A DNA stretch of 8,337 nt from an uncultured Prevotella sp. (GTDB lineage Bacteria; Bacteroidota; Bacteroidia; Bacteroidales; Bacteroidaceae), in NCBI GenBank assembly GCA_947303825.1, contig CAMYZK010000101.1, positions 1 to 8,337 on the forward strand, written 5' to 3'. Each line of letters starts with the position of its first letter. The first letter of the stretch is position 1. The position numbers were made by a program, and so were the translations under genes. A model generated the notes under the pieces. The model worked only from the letters and a program-made list of their open reading frames with translations. It was not told the DNA's origin and made no database searches. Positions 6,753 to 8,337 of this stretch are shown here, piece by piece.

Positions 6753-6816
6753 GAGTTTTTAAGTTATTCAGTATTTAAGTTTCTGAGTTTTGGGGTTTCT
6801 GAGTTTTTGAGTTTTC
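6753..6816 (-). repeat. Eight degenerate octamers (RAAAACTC) abutting the YARHG gene start
   Basis: Read on the + strand, 64 bp divide exactly into eight units: GAGTTTTT, AAGTTATT, CAGTATTT, AAGTTTCT, GAGTTTTG, GGGTTTCT, GAGTTTTT and GAGTTTTC. On the coding (-) strand the unit is close to AAAAACTC. The array ends 6 nt before the ATG at 6746. The ACTC core is shared with the heptamer arrays before the division gene and plsC, though the period is 8 rather than 7. Confidence 0.75.
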
Positions 6817-6826
6817 ATAGAAAAGC

Positions 6827-6948
6827 CATTCGTCTTTCGCTCGGCTCTGCCGCTTTCTTGCGCTCCGTAGGTGCTCAGGCGCTTCGCGGAGGTCTCTGCA
6901 AAGAACTCCTTTCGCTCGGCTTCGCCGCTTGGCTCGTCCAAGAATTCC
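6827..6948 (+). repeat. 122-bp GC-rich palindromic dispersed repeat, copy 2
   Basis: Second copy of the repeat at 5355-5476, in the same + orientation but here antisense to its flanking genes (ribE and the YARHG gene). It ends 7 bp from the ribE stop codon and begins 11 bp beyond the octamer array, so the two repeats fill nearly all of the 209-bp gap. Confidence 0.85.
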
Positions 6949-6955
6949 ATAGCAT

Positions 6956-7585
6956 TCAGTCAGAGAGCTGGTTCAGGCGAGCTATGTATTTGCCTATAAT
7001 ATCAAACTCCAGGTTCACCGTTGTTCCCACTTCTATGCAGTGGAAATTGGTATGCTCCATGGTGTATGGTATGATGGCCACCTGGAAAGAGCTGGGCACT
7101 GTTGAGCTGCCCTGGGTAGGGTTGCACACCGTGAGCGACACACCGTTGACAGTCACGCTGCCCTTGTCTACGGTGAAGTAGCCCCGCTTGGCCATCTCTA
7201 TGTCGGCCAGATACTCAAAGGTGAAATAGGTGCTGCCCTGGGCATCCTCCTTTGCTGTGCACACGGCTGTCTGGTCTACATGCCCCTGCACTATATGACC
7301 GTCCATCCTCCCGTTCATCAGCATGGAACGCTCCACGTTCACCTCGTCGCCAACAGCCAGCATGCCCAAGTTTGAGCGTTCCAGCGTCTCCTTCATTGCT
7401 GTCACCACGTATGCCTTCTGCTCACGGTCAACGCTCACCACCGTAAGGCACACACCATTGTGAGCCACACTCTGGTCAACCTTCAGCTCGTGGGCAAAAG
7501 AGCACGTCAGCGTGAAGTCAATATTTTCTCTGTCTCTGCTTATCGCCACGACAGTGGCAAATTCTTCTATAATACCTGAGAACAT
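6956..7585 (-). CDS. ribE: Riboflavin synthase, alpha subunit
   Basis: Cytoplasmic enzyme that dismutates two molecules of 6,7-dimethyl-8-ribityllumazine into riboflavin and the pyrimidinedione precursor, the last step of riboflavin synthesis. The 209 residues hold two lumazine-binding beta barrels. Barrel 1 starts with MFSGIIEE (usually MFTGI) and contains SVAHNGVCLTV (40-50) and MKETLERSNLG. Barrel 2 contains GGH-like DGHIVQGHVD (95-104), GSVTVNGVSLTV (142-153) and IIPYTMEHTNF. The C-terminal helix FDIIGKYIARL drives trimer formation in the family. Length and both repeats are complete. No other rib gene is in the window, so it is not in a visible rib operon. Its leader holds a structured RNA ending in a T run 13 nt before the ATG, which suggests control by attenuation. 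Confidence 0.95.
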   Translation of the reverse strand: MFSGIIEEFATVVAISRDRENIDFTLTCSFAHELKVDQSVAHNGVCLTVVSVDREQKAYVVTAMKETLERSNLGMLAVGDEVNVERSMLMNGRMDGHIVQGHVDQTAVCTAKEDAQGSTYFTFEYLADIEMAKRGYFTVDKGSVTVNGVSLTVCNPTQGSSTVPSSFQVAIIPYTMEHTNFHCIEVGTTVNLEFDIIGKYIARLNQLSD

Positions 7586-7598
7586 ATATTTATCTTAT

Positions 7599-7618
7599 AA
7601 AAAAAAGGACCGTGCCAG
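7599..7618 (-). terminator. 3' arm and T run of the long-range terminator before ribE
   Basis: CTGGCACGGTCC is followed directly by TTTTTTTT. I find no local hairpin that would provide the stem, so the 12-bp partner must be the 5' arm about 147 nt upstream. If it terminates, it separates the upstream Y_Y_Y gene from ribE and can act as the off switch for ribE. Confidence 0.5.
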
Positions 7619-7777
7619 CGAAGTGATGAAAACTCCTTTGTTACAAGTTGTGGATGCTCTCCTCCGTTGTAATCCGCCGGCAAAATATAGCTTGGTTAGC
7701 GGCCCGCCATTGGCAGGAGAAGCATTACCGTTTTCATTATTTATTTGATGAGTATCCCTATCTGCCTGACACGGTCC
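7599..7777 (-). ncRNA. Candidate structured RNA upstream of ribE (attenuator or 6S-like RNA)
   Basis: Read on the - strand, GGACCGTGTCAG (7777-7766) pairs with CTGGCACGGTCC (7618-7607): 12 contiguous base pairs, one of them G-U, enclosing 147 nt. Eight T follow at once (7606-7599). Two further helices stack inside in the same rod: ATGAAAAC (7737-7730) with GTTTTCAT (7633-7626), 8 bp, and ATGCT-CTCCT (7725-7715, one bulged T) with AGGAGAGCAT (7663-7654), 10 bp. The apex is GC-rich. The closing helix starts 7 nt after the upstream stop codon, and no Bacteroidetes promoter box is visible ahead of it, which favours a leader within a read-through transcript. The 13 nt between T run and ribE ATG favour transcription attenuation of ribE. 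A free-standing 6S-like RNA with its own terminator is the alternative. Confidence 0.5.
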
Positions 7778-7784
7778 AGTTTGT

Positions 7785-8337
7785 TCAGTCTAATATCTCG
7801 TAGTAGTCAGTTTCCTTATCATCAGCAGGCTTCTTGTTGTCTGCCTTTTTCCTTATCTTGCCCAGCACCCATCCTATAAGACCTGCCGGTTGCTGCCCGT
7901 CGCCGGAAGAGGGTGCGTATGCCTGTTTTATCTTTCTCTGCCTGCGCAGCATTATCTCTATGCTTATCAGTGCTGCCAGCACCATGTAGATCCAGATGGC
8001 ATGCTTGGAGAGTAAGAACGGTGGCGGCACCACTATTGCTATCTCCTTTACATCAGCCCATTCGGGCGATTCAAGAAGGAAGACTTTCACCTTGAAGCGG
8101 TAGTTGCCTGTAGGCAGTCCCGGATAGGATGCCGTGCGGCTTTTGTCGGCATTCTGCCATGTCTTGTCATAGCCTTCCATCATGTACTGATAGTGCACAC
8201 GGTGCTGCAACTGGTAGTTGAGCGATGCAAACCTGAATGAAAGTTTGGTGTTATGCTTCTTCAGGGTAATCTCTTTGCTGTCGGGCACATAGAAGCTGAA
8301 GTTGTCATTAAGGCGAGGACTTTGCAGCACACCGTCG
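7785..8337 (-). CDS. C-terminal part of a triple-tyrosine (Y_Y_Y) membrane sensor (5' end outside window)
   Basis: The frame is open to the right edge, so this is the last ~183 residues of a longer protein, and the upstream part (often a beta-propeller in this family) is not visible. The visible part shows a Y_Y_Y domain: KLSFRFASLNYQLQHRVHYQ, MMEGYDKTWQNADKSRTASY, GLPTGNYRFKVKV and the closing VPPPFLLSKHAIWIYMV. A membrane helix follows (IWIYMVLAALISIEIMLRR), then about 50 cytoplasmic residues with a basic stretch (GKIRKKADNKK) and the acidic end DDKETDYYEILD. In Bacteroidetes hybrid two-component sensors this helix leads into a histidine kinase or a LuxR-type HTH; neither is here, and the stop is clean. 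It is either a kinase-less sensor or a truncated relative. ncRNA and ribE lie downstream. Confidence 0.85.
   Translation of the reverse strand, partial: DGVLQSPRLNDNFSFYVPDSKEITLKKHNTKLSFRFASLNYQLQHRVHYQYMMEGYDKTWQNADKSRTASYPGLPTGNYRFKVKVFLLESPEWADVKEIAIVVPPPFLLSKHAIWIYMVLAALISIEIMLRRQRKIKQAYAPSSGDGQQPAGLIGWVLGKIRKKADNKKPADDKETDYYEILD

Noticed and set aside
7681..7690. Promoter for ribE (TATATTTTG on the - strand)
   Set aside because: The spacing does not fit TAnnTTTG (one base short), no TTG lies at the -33 position, and it sits in the apical loop of the leader RNA upstream of the terminator.
7512..7748. 78-codon open frame on the + strand across the ribE start
   Set aside because: It overlaps ribE antisense and then the structured leader. 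The only hydrophobic part is the antisense of the ribE N-terminus, and nothing supports translation.
7599..7777. FMN riboswitch before ribE
   Set aside because: A CCGGCGG stretch is present, as in the RFN element, but the conserved GGGTGAAATTCCC-type segments, the CCGACAGT segment and the GGATGGGAGAAG end are all missing, and the helix layout is a rod rather than a six-helix junction.

Overview
The window looks like a chromosomal segment of a Bacteroidales bacterium, most likely Prevotella or a close relative. The evidence is a Bacteroidetes-type DnaX C-terminus, a DUF4369 lipoprotein, a triple-tyrosine (Y_Y_Y) sensor fragment, start codons without Shine-Dalgarno sites, and a perfect Bacteroidetes -7 box (TAnnTTTG). 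Genus assignment is inference. Both ends cut through genes.

Layout, left to right. On the + strand: the 3' part of dnaX (3-1166); a repeat-filled gap; a DivIC/FtsB-like division protein (1276-1641); an overlapping four-helix membrane protein (1625-2026); a weak terminator and a promoter; then a tight operon of DUF4369 lipoprotein (2122-2910), dihydroorotase pyrC (2907-4235) and a membrane-anchored metallophosphoesterase (4248-5249). A 280-bp repeat-rich gap precedes a plsC-type acyltransferase (5530-6288). On the - strand, converging on plsC: a small secreted YARHG protein (6339-6746), riboflavin synthase ribE (6956-7585), and the C-terminal part of a Y_Y_Y sensor protein (7785-8337).

The genes are mostly housekeeping: replication, division, pyrimidine, lipid and riboflavin synthesis. 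The unusual content lies between them. (1) The 199-bp gap upstream of ribE can fold on the - strand into a roughly 171-nt rod closed by a 12-bp helix and followed at once by eight U, ending 13 nt before the ribE start. It matches no riboswitch class I recognise and could be a ribE attenuator or a 6S-like small RNA. (2) Three genes (the division gene, plsC and the YARHG gene) each carry an array of 7- or 8-bp units with an (A)ACTC core on the coding strand, ending 2-6 nt before the start codon. (3) A second heptamer family, AGATGAW ending in AGATATGATTACCCT, occurs three times after gene ends. (4) A GC-rich 122-bp palindromic repeat occurs twice, 104 bp of it identical.

No tRNA, rRNA, CRISPR array, transposase or phage gene was seen.
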